Shown here: piece by piece, positions 34,701 through 46,700 of the stretch
Layout of the letters: every line of letters begins with the position of its first letter
Numbering within the stretch: position 1 is the stretch's first letter
Assembly: GCF_000003815.2 (NCBI RefSeq)
Contig: NC_049995.1
Location: 17,869,777-17,933,776 of the forward strand
Origin: Branchiostoma floridae
Lineage: Eukaryota; Chordata; Leptocardii; Amphioxiformes; Branchiostomatidae
Reading direction: 5' to 3'
Length of the DNA: 64,000 nt
The notes under the pieces: model-generated
Seen by the model: only the letters and a program-made list of their open reading frames with translations
What the model was told of the DNA's origin: nothing
Databases searched by the model: none
Position numbers and translations under genes: made by a program

Positions 34701-37700
34701 ACAGCATAGCTGGCAAGGTCAGTACAGCACTGCTGGCAAGGTCAGTACAGCACTGCTGGCAAGGTCAGTACAGCACTCTGGCAAGGTCGGTCAAAGTCAA
34801 GTACAGCACTGTTGGCAAGGTCAGTCAAATCAAGTACATTACTGCTGGCAAGGTCAGTCAATGACAAGCACATCAAGGACAGTTCTGAATATCCAAGTCA
34901 AGTCAATGTGAGACTATAATGAAGGATATGTCATCTCAGTTCCCAAAAGACTAGTCTTGTCTTGTTATGTTGCTTAGCTTATTAATTACCATTTCACTTT
35001 AATGCGATTATGGGAAAAATTACATTTATAGCTAATTCCATTATGTTCCTCTCGGCATCAATTTCATTTTCCTGCAAACTGCAATTACAGGAAAACTTGT
35101 GTGACCTTTTGTAGGGGTCGATTGCTAATCAAAATGCTGAGCGGCAATAATTAAATCTTCTTTTGATGAGTGGCTCTTCGAGGACACGGTCGGTGTTTGG
35201 GAGGCAAAATGTTTTCCCTCTGTGGCAAAATTGCCTGTATTTTTTTTTGCAGTTAAAATCCTGTGTGCACCTGTATATTACAAGTATATATATATATATA
35301 TATGATACACCAGATTGAGTAACTATTTTTGGCGTATGATACACCAGGATTTTAAGAATTGGAATTCAGAAATAAAATCAGGCCTTAGAGAAGACTTTCC
35401 TCTGTAAAACTGCAACTATATTGTAAAGTTTTTCCTGCAATTTGGTAAAAAAAGTATGCAAGTATTCGCCTAAGAGTTAGTTCGCTTCAGAAAATGTACA
35501 GCAATAGCTTCAAAGTTGTACTTTATTTATTACTAGTCACACTTCTTTCAGCTTGAATAATACAGACTACGGTAACACCGAACGTGATTGTGTCCCAAAC
35601 GCACATTAAGTATCTCCTGGAAATCAAGTTTAGGGATGAGGAGTGGTTTTATTTATCTGTCGGATTGTGACTTATCGTGTTTCCGACCGTTTAAAGGCAT
35701 GTTAAGCGGCGTTCTCCTGGTCACACTGATTGCGATCGTGTTCAACCAGCACAAGTCAAATCTGCTGATCATAGAGAAGGGATGAGAAGAGTATGGACAC
35801 AGATCTTATATCGTGTTTCCGACTGTTTCAGGGCACGGTAAGCGGCATTCTTCTGGTCACGCCGAACGCGATCATGTTCGACCCTCACAAGTCGGACCCG
35901 CTGGTCATCGAGTTTAGGGATGAGGACAGAGTGGTCTTCTATATATCTGTCGGATTCTGACCCTTCTTGTTTCTGACCATTTCAGAGCATGTTAAGCGGC
36001 ATTCTGCTAGTTATGCCGAATGCAATCATTTTCGACTTGCACAAGTCTAAATCTACTGGTCATAGAGTTTAGGGATGAGGAGAGAGTGGCCTGATATGTC
36101 TGTCAGATTCTGACTCGTTGTGTTTCCGACCGTTTAAAGGCATGTTAAGCGGCATTCCAATCTACTGGTCATCGAGTTGAGTGATAAGAAATGTTTCGTC
36201 TATGTCTGTCAGATTATGACGCGTCTCGTTTCCGACCGTTTCAGGGCACGGTAAGCGGCGTGCTTCTGGTCACGCCGAACGCCATCATGTTCGACCCTCA
36301 CAAGTCGGACCCGCTGGTGATCGAGACGGGATGCGAAGAGTACGGCCTCATCTGCCAGATGGACACGGTTCTGTCCGCAGCCATGTACCACGATATCAGG
36401 CCCATGATGGAACCACACAAAAGGTAGGACACACAATAAACAAACAAACAAACAACAGCCACCATGTACCACGATATCAGGCCCATGATGGAACCACACA
36501 AAAGGTAGGACACACAGTAAACAAACATACAAACAAACAACAGCCACCATGTACCACGATATCAGGCCCATGATGGAACCACACAAAAGGTAGGACACAC
36601 AGTAAACAAACAAACAAACAAACAAACAACAGCCACCATGTACCACGATATCAGGCCCATGATGGAACCACACAAAAGGTAGGACACACAGTAAACAAAC
36701 AAACAAACAAACAAACAAACAACAGCCACCATGTACCACGATATCAGGCACATGATGGAACCACACAAAAGGTAGGACACACAGTAAACAAACAAACAAA
36801 CAAACAAACAACAGCCACCATGTACCACGATATCAGGCCCATGATGGAACCACATAAAAGGTACAATAAATGAATAAACAACAGTACCATTGTTCAGATA
36901 TTTATTACAAAATGTTTTGCCTTTTTGTGTAAGCTCAGTTCGTTTTGGAGTATGTGTCATTGTTGTTAAGTGGTTGGTTAAGTTACTTTGATAATTAGTT
37001 TGATTGATTGATTGTTTAATTGATTGATTGATTGATTGACCATTGCAGAGATGAGATTTACAAGTCAGGTGACTACAGCCAGGAGGAGACCGAACCAACC
37101 AGCTCCTCCAGGAGCAGTTGCCACGGCAACGGCGGAGCCCCGTTGCCGGGACAGCGGTCGGAGAGTTTGGAGGACGAGGTTTTCGGCGGTGGCGGTGTTC
37201 CCAAACCCCCGGCGGGACCTGGCGTAGAGGTGGCACAACTGGTGGATTTGGGGGACACGATAGCGGATGGCGGGGGCGTGGTAGCGGACAGCGGTGGCAT
37301 TCTCGTGGCAGAGGGTTCGACGGAGGGTTCGATGGAGGATTCTAACGTGCCAAAGCCGCAGAAGTTCGTTGAGGAGCTGGTACCGATTATCGAGGAAAAA
37401 GTGGACCCAAACAGACTCAGCCCTCGCGTGCTCAGTCCTGATGCAGGGATCGATGAGGAAACGGACACAAAGGGCGCGGGAAAAGGACCACCGGACACGG
37501 TCGCAGACCAGGTCAGGAAAAGCGGCTGTAGCGACGCCAGCGACACGGGGAGCGTAGAGAGCGGCATCGCGGAAATGGTGGACTCAGCGAACCAGAAGGA
37601 TAGCGTCAGGCCGGACAACAACGGTGCAATTTCCGAGACGTCGTCGTCCGGGCAACCCGGGTTGCCGGGCGTCGACCCTGCCACAGACACGGCAACAGAC

Positions 37701-40700
37701 GGTGTTAACGTGCAAGAGAGTTTAAACTTTGTAGACTTTTCGTGCGGCCTGTTCACCACAGAGGCGAACAGGTCTGGCGTACAGGACATCTCGGAGGTGA
37801 TTCCGCAGGACTCCAGCGTACAGGAGGAGATCGCACTCCTTAAAGACGCCTCCAAACTCTCGGAACCCTCGGAAGACTCGGAGCTGAGGATGACAGAGAC
37901 GGTGCGAGAGAGGCCGACATTCCTTCCCTCCTTAACGGGCTCCTTCGATGGTTGGTGGCTTTTATTTCTTATCTATATCCACCGCACTACAAAATACTGT
38001 AAATGCATGTAAGTTTGCGGGGATTTAATTTCGCGGTAGCGGGAAAAAGGACTTTTCGCGGTGGATTTAATTTTGCGGTAACACCATAGACTGCAGTCTT
38101 ATATCATGATAGAAAAATATTCGCGGTGGATTTAATTTCGTGGTGAAGTGGTCACCGCGAAAACTGCGAACATTAGTCCACCGCGAACATTTCTGCATTT
38201 ACAGTATGCCTTTTCTTATTTTCCTTGAACACAGAATACTGATCTTTCAGCAAGAATATTATTCTGTATATACAAGAATCCCTGTTTAGTGTTTTGAGAA
38301 AATTCAAGAAACCCAAGGCATATTTTTCTTGTGCAAAGAATTTTTGGTTTGTGGTTTTCATTTCAAATATTTACGTCGTTCACTTTTATTAGTCTTTTCC
38401 TGCGAAGTAATACAGTTTCTTTTTTCCAGCTGATTTGCCAAATCTCATCCTCAAGCTGATTGGCAAAGACATTTCAGCTGCAAATTTAGTGCTAAAAGAT
38501 ACATTTGTATCTCTGAATTTTTGCAAGAGTCCAATTCAATTAAGATTGAAAACTAGAGTTGATAAATTTTTTCCCAGCCCCAGTTAAATGACATTGAATG
38601 ACCCATGTTGTAATTTGGCTAACAACCCATAACCTGTCTGTACCACAGAGCTCCTGCAGACCCAACCCTAGTTGGAACACAATGACGCAAACTGTAACCC
38701 ATCTTATGACCCACGTTTTAAGTTTAACCCATCTCATCTATTGACCAACACAGTAAACCATCTAATGGCCCTGCCACTTTTAATTCATGTATCATTTTAA
38801 ACCAACATTGTTCACCATCTAATGACCCATGTTGCAACCCATCTGGTGACCAATGCAGTTACCCATTTCTCTGCCCCACAAAGCTTGTCATCCCAGCCCC
38901 AGTTAGAACATTATGACCCATGCCCTTACTCATCTAATGACTAAATCCTGTATCCTATATAATGAGCAACATTGTAACCCATCTAATGACCCATAACCCA
39001 TATCAACACCCATAATGACCCACGCTGTAACCCATTTCTTTGCCCCACAGAGCTGCTGCGGTCCCAGCCCCAGTTAGAACATTATGACCCATGCCCTTAC
39101 TCATCTAATGACCAAATCCTGTATCCAATATAATGAGCAACATTGTAACCCATCTAATGACCCACGTTTTAACCCATCTAATGTCCCATATTAACACCCA
39201 TCTAGTGACCCACGCTGTAACTCGTCTCTGTCCCACAGAGCTTCTGCCGTCCCAGCCCGTTAGAACATTATGACCCACGCAGTAACCCGTCTCTCTGTCC
39301 CACAGAGCTGCTGCCGTCCCAGCCCGTTAGAACATTATGACCCACGCAGTAACCCGTCTCTCTGTCCCACAGAGCTGCTGCCGTCCCAGCCCGTTAGAAC
39401 ATTATGACCCACGCAGTAACCCGTCTCTCTGTCCCACAGAGCTGCTGCCGTCCCAGCCCCAGTTAGAACATTATGACACACGCAGTAACCCGTCTCTCTG
39501 TCCCACAGACCTGCTGCCGTCCCAGCCCCAGTTAGAACATTATGACCCACGCAGTAACCCGTCTCTCTGTCCCACAGAGCTACTGCCGTCCCAGCCCCAG
39601 TTAGAACATTATGACCCACGCAGTAACCCGTCTCTCTGTCCCACAGAGCTGCTGCCGTCCCAGCCCCAGTTAGAACATTATGACACACGCAGTAACCCGT
39701 CTCTCTGTCCCACAGAGCTGCTGCCGTCCCAGCCCCAGTTAGAACATTATGACCCATGTTGTAATCCATCTTGCGACCCATGCTGTAACCCATCTCTCTG
39801 CCCACAGACCTGCTGCCGTCCCAGCCCCAGTTAGAACATTATGACCCATGCAGTAACCCGTCTCTCTGTCCCACAGAGCTGCTGCCGTCCCAGCCCCAGT
39901 TAGAACATTATGACCCACGCAGTAACCCGTCTCTCTGTCCCACAGAGCTGCTGCCGTCCCAGCCCCAGTTAGAACATTATGACCCACGCAGTAACTTGTC
40001 TCTGTCCCACAGAGCTGCTGCCGTCCCAGCCCCAGTTAGAACATTATGACCCATGCTGTAACCCATCTCTCTGCCCACAGACCTGCTGCCGTCCCAGCAC
40101 CAGTTAGAACATTATGACCCATGCAGTAACCCGTCTCTCTGTCCCACAGAGCTGCTGCCGTCCCAGCCCCAGTTAGAACATTATGACCCACGCAGTAACT
40201 TGTCTCTGTCCCACAGAGCTGCTGCCGTCCCAGCCCCAGTTAGAACATTATGACACACGCAGTAACCCGTCTCTCTGTCCCACAGAGCTGCTGCCGTCCC
40301 AGCCCGTTAGAACATTATGACCCATGTTGTAATCCATCTAGCGACCCATGCTGTAACCCATCTCTCTGCCCACAGACCTGCTGCCGTCCCAGCCCCAGTT
40401 AGAACATTATGACCCATGCAGTAACCCGTCTCTCTGTCCCACAGAGCTGCTGCCGTCCCAGCCCCAGTTAGAACATTATGACCCACGCAGTAACCCGTCT
40501 CTCTGTCCCACAGAGCTGCTGCCGTCCCAGCCCCAGTTAGAACATTATGACCCACGCAGTAACTTGTCTCTGTCCCACAGAGCTGCTGCCGTCCCAGCCC
40601 CAGTTAGAACATTATGACCCACGCAGTAACTTGTCTCTGTCCCACAGAGCTGCTGCCGTCCCAGCCCCAGTTACAACATTATGTGACCCATGTTGTATCC

Positions 40701-43700
40701 TATATAATGATTGTAACCCATCTAGTGACCCACACAGTAACCCATCTCTCTGCCCACAGAGCTGCTGCCGTCCCAGCCCCAGTTAGAACATTATGACCCA
40801 CGCTGTAACTCGTCTCTGTCCCACAGAGCTGCTGCCGTCCCAGCCCCAGTTAGAACATTATGACCCATGTTGTAACCCATCTAGCGACCCACGCAGTAAC
40901 CCATCTCTCTGCCCACAGACCTGCTGCCGTCCCAGCCCCAGTCCCTCAGCTCGCCCCAAGGTCCTCCGCTCTTCCTGTGTCTCAAGGTCATGCAGATGAA
41001 GAAGTCCTTCACCGGCGGCAAGGAGGTCGTTAACCCAGGGAGCACCAAGTTGCCTGAATACTGGTTCGCCATCCCGAAGGACAGGTAAACTCCGGTGGGA
41101 GACACAATTTTGTCAACATTGGTGGGAGACACTGATTCAATGGCTGGGGTTGCAGAAACATCTGTTGGAGATATTCAGTATATTTTGGTTTGCCATCCTG
41201 AAGGACAGATAAACTCCAGTGGGAGACACAATTTTGTCAACCTTGGTGGGAGACACTGATCATTCACTTTGGTAGGAGGCAGTCAAACCTAAGAAGACAT
41301 ACAATGGTATGAGACACTGGTTAGAGTTGCAGAAACATTGATAGGAGATATTCAGTATATTTTGGTTTGCCATCCCAAAGGACAGGTAAACTCCGATAGG
41401 AGACACTGATACACTTCAGTAGGAGACAGTTCAACATTGGCATGAGACACTGGTTGGGGTGCAGAAACATTGGTAGGAGATATTGTGGTCACAAATGTAT
41501 TACCTAAAGCTTGTTAAAGCTGCTCAAATTGGTGTGAGACTGATAAACCTTGATGAGAGACGGTAAACAATGGCAGGGAAAATGTCATTTATGTACAGGA
41601 CTCTCCTGACTGTTTGAATTAGAGTGATATTGCCAAAATATTGGGTTGTTAAGTTTCTGAAAACGTGGGTCTAAATCACAGTAAAGAACCATGGTCCAAA
41701 CTAAAGCACTAGAGACTGCTCAGACAATGCTAAAAGTAAATGTAGCTAGAAAAGACTGTTTAGAGTCATATTGCCAAAACATTGGGTTGTTGAGGTTCTA
41801 GACGTTAGAGTCTAAATCACAGTTAAGCCCCGTTTACAAATCAAGAATTTAGTTGGCCGAGTTNNNNNNNNNNNNNNNNNNNNNNNNNNNNNNNNNNNNN
41901 NNNNNNNNNNNNNNNNNNNNNNNNNNNNNNNNNNNNNNNNNNNNNNNNNNNNNNNNNNNNNNNNNNNNNNNNNNNNNNNNNNNNNNNNNNNNNNNNNNNN
42001 NNNNNNNNNNNNNNNNNNNNNNNNNNNNNNNNNNNNNNNNNNNNNNNNNNNNNNNNNNNNNNNNNNNNNNNNNNNNNNNNNNNNNNNNNNNNNNNNNNNN
42101 NNNNNNNNNNNNNNNNNNNNNNNNNNNNNNNNNNNNNNNNNNNNNNNNNNNNNNNNNNNNNNNNNNNNNNNNNNNNNNNNNNNNNNNNNNNNNNNNNNNN
42201 NNNNNNNNNNNNNNNNNNNNNNNNNNNNNNNNNNNNNNNNNNNNNNNNNNNNNNNNNNNNNNNNNNNNNNNNNNNNNNNNNNNNNNNNNNNNNNNGCGAG
42301 TTGTCAGCGAACTCTAAAGTCACGAGGAGGCATGCCCCTGATTTTTTGGAGAAAACGGCAGAGTTTCTTCGTCGGCATCAGGGTCATACCTCCTCATAAT
42401 TTAGAGTTCGCTGACAACTCGGCCGAGCTAAATTCTTGATTTGTAAACGGGGCTTAAAGAACCATGGTCCAAACTAAAGCACTACGGACTGCTCAGACTA
42501 TGCTGCATGTAGCTAGAAAAGAGGATGTTTTCTTCCTTACCAGAGCCGACCACCTCTACGCGTTCTTCCTGCAATGGTCGCCGGACGTGTACGGCCACGA
42601 GGTCAACAAGGCCGACCTGGAAGTGTCCGGTTTCGTCGTGCTCGGGGAGGAGACGGACTCGCTGGAGGTCGTCGACGACTTCTACTCATCAGAGTCAAGT
42701 CTGTACAAGGACTGGGAGGTCAGTTTGTTTGTTTGTTTGTTATTATGAAAAACAAGCTGTCGGGTTTCATGGTGCTCGGAGAGGAGGCGGACTTGCTAGA
42801 GGTCATCAATCATTGCTACTCCGAGGAATCGAGTCTGTACAAGGACTGGGAGGTCAGTTTGTTTGTTTGTTTGTTTGTTTTTATTTAATATGACTGAGAA
42901 GGGGTTCGTGGTGCTCGGCGAGGAGACCGACTCGCTGGAGGTCGTCGATGACTTCTACTCTTCAGAGTCGAGTCTGTACAAGGACTGGGAGGTCAGTTTG
43001 TTTGTTTGTTTGTTTGTTATTATTTATATGAAAAACAAGCTGTCGGGATTCGTGGTGCTCGGAGAGGAGGCAGACTTGCTAGAGGTCATCAATCATTTCT
43101 ACTCCGAGGAATCGAGTCTGTACAAGGACTGGGAGGTCAGTTTGTTTGTCCGTTTGTTTGTTTGTTTTTATTTCATATGACTGAAAAGGGTTTTGTGGTG
43201 CTCGGCGAGGAAACAGACTCGCTGGAGGTCGTCGATGATTTCTACTCTTCTGAGTCGAGTCTGTACAAGGACTGGGAGGTCAGGGGTCACATTCTTGATA
43301 AGAATGAAAAAAATGACATTTTTTTGCAGGTTGATTTCTCGTGTTATTTTGTTTGAAATGAAGATTGATTGCTCGAAGAAAATTATGATTGGAAACTAAA
43401 GTGAGCTGGGTTTTTCCTAACAGGTGTGTAAGGCTGGTTCTCCTACCTGAAAAATCGTGCCTTCCTAAATGAGAGGGGTTGGAAGTATATTTAATGTTAT
43501 GTCATATGCAGTTCTCGACTTTAGGTGCTATTTCACAACGACAATGATATTAGAAAAAGAAAATGTATCAAAGTTAACCAAACCAGATTTCCTTCTAAGA
43601 GATTCTGAGCATGATAGAGATTACAGCTGCCACACGTACAAGAATTTACAGTTTGTTTATTTTGTTGTTTACATCAGATCGTCACGGCGATGGAGGCCAG

Positions 43701-46700
43701 GCGTAGGTTGTCCATGCTGGAAGTTGAGGACAGTTTACCGCAGCCAACACTCCTGGGCAAGAGCAACCTACTGGACTCCAAACATGTCTCACTGGTAAGA
43801 CTGAACTCTGAACTCCAACCCCTAACCTTCCTTAGCCAACACTCCTGAGCTAGACTCCAAACACGTCTCACTGGTAAGACTGAACTTTGAACTCCAACCC
43901 CTAACCTTCCTTAGCCGACACTCCTGGGCAAGAACAACCTGCTGGACTCCAAACACGTCTCACTGGTAAGACTGAACTTTGAACTCCAACCCTTAACCTT
44001 CCTTAGCCGACACTCCTGGGCAAGAGCAACCTGCTGGACTCCAAACATGTCTCACTGGTAAGACATGTTCCCCCAGCTTGTCATTGACAGGTGTCATGTT
44101 CCCCAGCATGTGATTGACAGATGCCATGTTCCCCAGCGTGTGATTGACAGATGTCATGTTCCCCAGCATGTGATTGACAGATGCCATGTTCCCCAGCGTG
44201 TGATTGACAGATGTCATGTTCCCCAGCATGTGATTGACAGATGTCATGTTCCCCAGCTTGTGATTGACAGGTGTCATGTTTATAACTGTGTGTGATTGAC
44301 AGGTGTCATGTTCCCCCAGCTTGTGATTGACAGGTGTCATGTTCCCCAACGTGTGATTGACAGGTGTCATGTTCCCCCAGCTTGCCCAGTTCCTGCCCCC
44401 GAGGACCGAGGGTTACGCCTGGATGCTGATATACTCCACGTTTGAACACGGCATCAGTTATGACTGTGTGATTGACAGGTGTCATGTTTATGACTGTGTG
44501 TGATTGACATGTGATTGACAGGTGTCATGTTCCCCCAGCTTGCCCAGTTCCTGCCCCCGAGGACCGAGGGTTACGCCTGGATGCTGATATACTCCACGTT
44601 TGAACACGGCATCAGCCTCACCACCATGTACAAGAAGATGGTCGGAGTGGACTCACCTGTGCTGCTCGTGGTGCAAGACTCGGAAAATAACGTAAGTCAC
44701 AAGAATGGATGAAGGGATGGAGGGATTTGATGGGTGAATGGAGGGAGGGAGGGAGGGAGGGAGGGAGGGAGGGAGGGGTGAATGATTGAATGGATTATGA
44801 GTGGACTGTTGGATGAATGAATGAGAATGAATTGGTGGATGGATGGATTTGTGGATGGATGGATGGGTGGATGGATTGATAGTTGTATGGATGAGTATAT
44901 TTAATGAGTGGATGGATGAGTGAATGAATGAGTGAATGGATGAATGCACTTTGAAATTTGTATCAGATTCTAATCGAAATTATATGATATTGATTGAAAC
45001 CTGTCTATCCTCAGGTGTTCGGAGCTCTGACGTCCAGTCCAGTTAAGATCAGCGAGCATTTCTACGGCACAGGAGAATCTTTCCTTTTCACCTTCTTCCA
45101 AGACTTCAAGGTAAGTGTAGGAAGTGTAGTAATTGTCTTAAGTTGGACTTGACATTTCATTATTAGGAGGTCTGTTGGACTGTAGATTAAGTGTTGGGTT
45201 AATCTTATGTATGTTTTATGATTTTGAGGTTGCCCCCAAACCATGTCTGATGTGAAATTCTGCGTAAAATACCGGTATGGCGTGCAAAACTCTGCAAAAT
45301 GTGTATACAGATTGCAGTATCCTAAAGTCAAAATTTGATGCAGAATTCTGTGTACTACACAATTCTGCCTCTAAATGTACAATTCTGCAGAACTGACTTA
45401 TATAAGTTCCACGAAATCTATGAAATGTAATCATCATATGAAGGAACTATGCAATGTACAATGTACATGTATACCCTAATAATTAGAGTCCTCCAAATTG
45501 AAGATGGTAATGAAAGTAGTCCGAATTCAAAATAGTAGTTACTCTGGATTTATAATCATATTAATGTCACATGTTTAAGGAAACAGTGGAATATTTGGAG
45601 TTTGTTGGAAACTCTCCTCACCTGAGACTGTGCTCCTTCCCCAGGTTTACAAGTGGACAGGTGACAACACTTTCTTCATCAAGGGGGACAAGGACTGTCT
45701 GGCCATCGGGGGAGGAGAGTAGGTCACGTCTTATACACCTTCTTAGATCCTCACATTTTCGTTAAGACATCCTTACTATGGCTTTCTTTGGGGGAGGAGA
45801 GTAGGTCACGTCTTATACACCTTCTTAGATCCTCACATTTTCTTTAAGACTGTCTGGCCATCGGGGGAGGAGAGGAGGTCACGTCTTATACACCTTCTTA
45901 GATCCTTAGAGAATTTTCCTTAGGACATTCTCGTTATAGCCTGGTATCCTGCCATATAATAGCTCCTGAGTCTCCGATCCTCTCTGCAAGGACTGTCTGG
46001 CCATCGGGGGAGGAGAGTAGGTCACGTCTTATACACCTTCTTAGATCATCAAATTTTCTTTAAGACATCCTTATTATGGCTTTCTTTGGGGGAGGAGAGT
46101 AGGTCACGTCTTATACACCTTCTTAGATCATCAAATTTTCGTTAAGACATCCTTATTATGGCTTTCTTTGATTTTCTTATACACCTTCTTAGATCCTACC
46201 ATTTTCATTAAGACATCCTTATTATGGCTTTATTTGATTTTCTTATACACCTTCTTAGATCCTCACATTTTCTTTAAGACATCCTTATTATGGCTTTATT
46301 TTATTTTCATGGTGTCATGTTTCCGCTCCTCCCTGTGATTGGATGAGATGTTATGACTGACTGTATGATTGACTTATTAGATCCTCAAATTTTCCGTATG
46401 GTATTCTTATTGTAGCTGTGTGTTGCTGTCGTATGATATGATTGACAGGTGTCATGTTTCCCCTGGCTGCCTGTGGTTGGATGAGATGTTATGACTGTAT
46501 GATTGACAGGTGTCATGTTCCCCCCCAGCGGCCAGTTTGGCCTGTGGTTGGACGAGATGTTATGACTGTATGATTGACAGGTGTCATGTTTCCCCCCAGT
46601 TCGGCCTGTGGTTGGCCGAGATGTTATGACTGTATGATTGACAGGTGTCATGTTTCCCCCAGTGGCCAGTTTGGCCTGTGGTTGGACGAGATGTTATGAC

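Larger units (their letters stand above)
41608..42530. repeat. 146-bp intron duplication, second copy split by an element
   Basis: 41608-41753 and the sequence from 41754 share ATTGCCAAAA.ATTGGGTTGTT, TCTAAATCACAG and AAGAACCATGGTCCAAACTA. In the second copy the element 41827-42453 sits between CACAG and AAGAACC. The exon 12 acceptor follows at 42543. Confidence 0.88.

Noticed and set aside
36209-37236. Minus-strand frames with repeated CLFVCL and VLPFVWFHH
   Set aside because: Reverse reading of the exon 9 donor array and (AAAC)n runs; no family resemblance.
39335-40786. Long open frames on both strands across the exon 11 array
   Set aside because: Repeats of 69 bp keep frames open on both strands. 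Only the short GAG CTG CTG start of the last unit belongs to a supported exon.
41841-42323. Open frames made mainly of unknown residues
   Set aside because: They are N gap artefacts, as are those at 5478-5714, 55701-56641 and 63294-63702.
44381-44457. A second complete TLDc exon 14
   Set aside because: The copy matches exactly for 77 bases but stops at GGCATCAG without a donor and returns to array units, so it is a partial duplicate.
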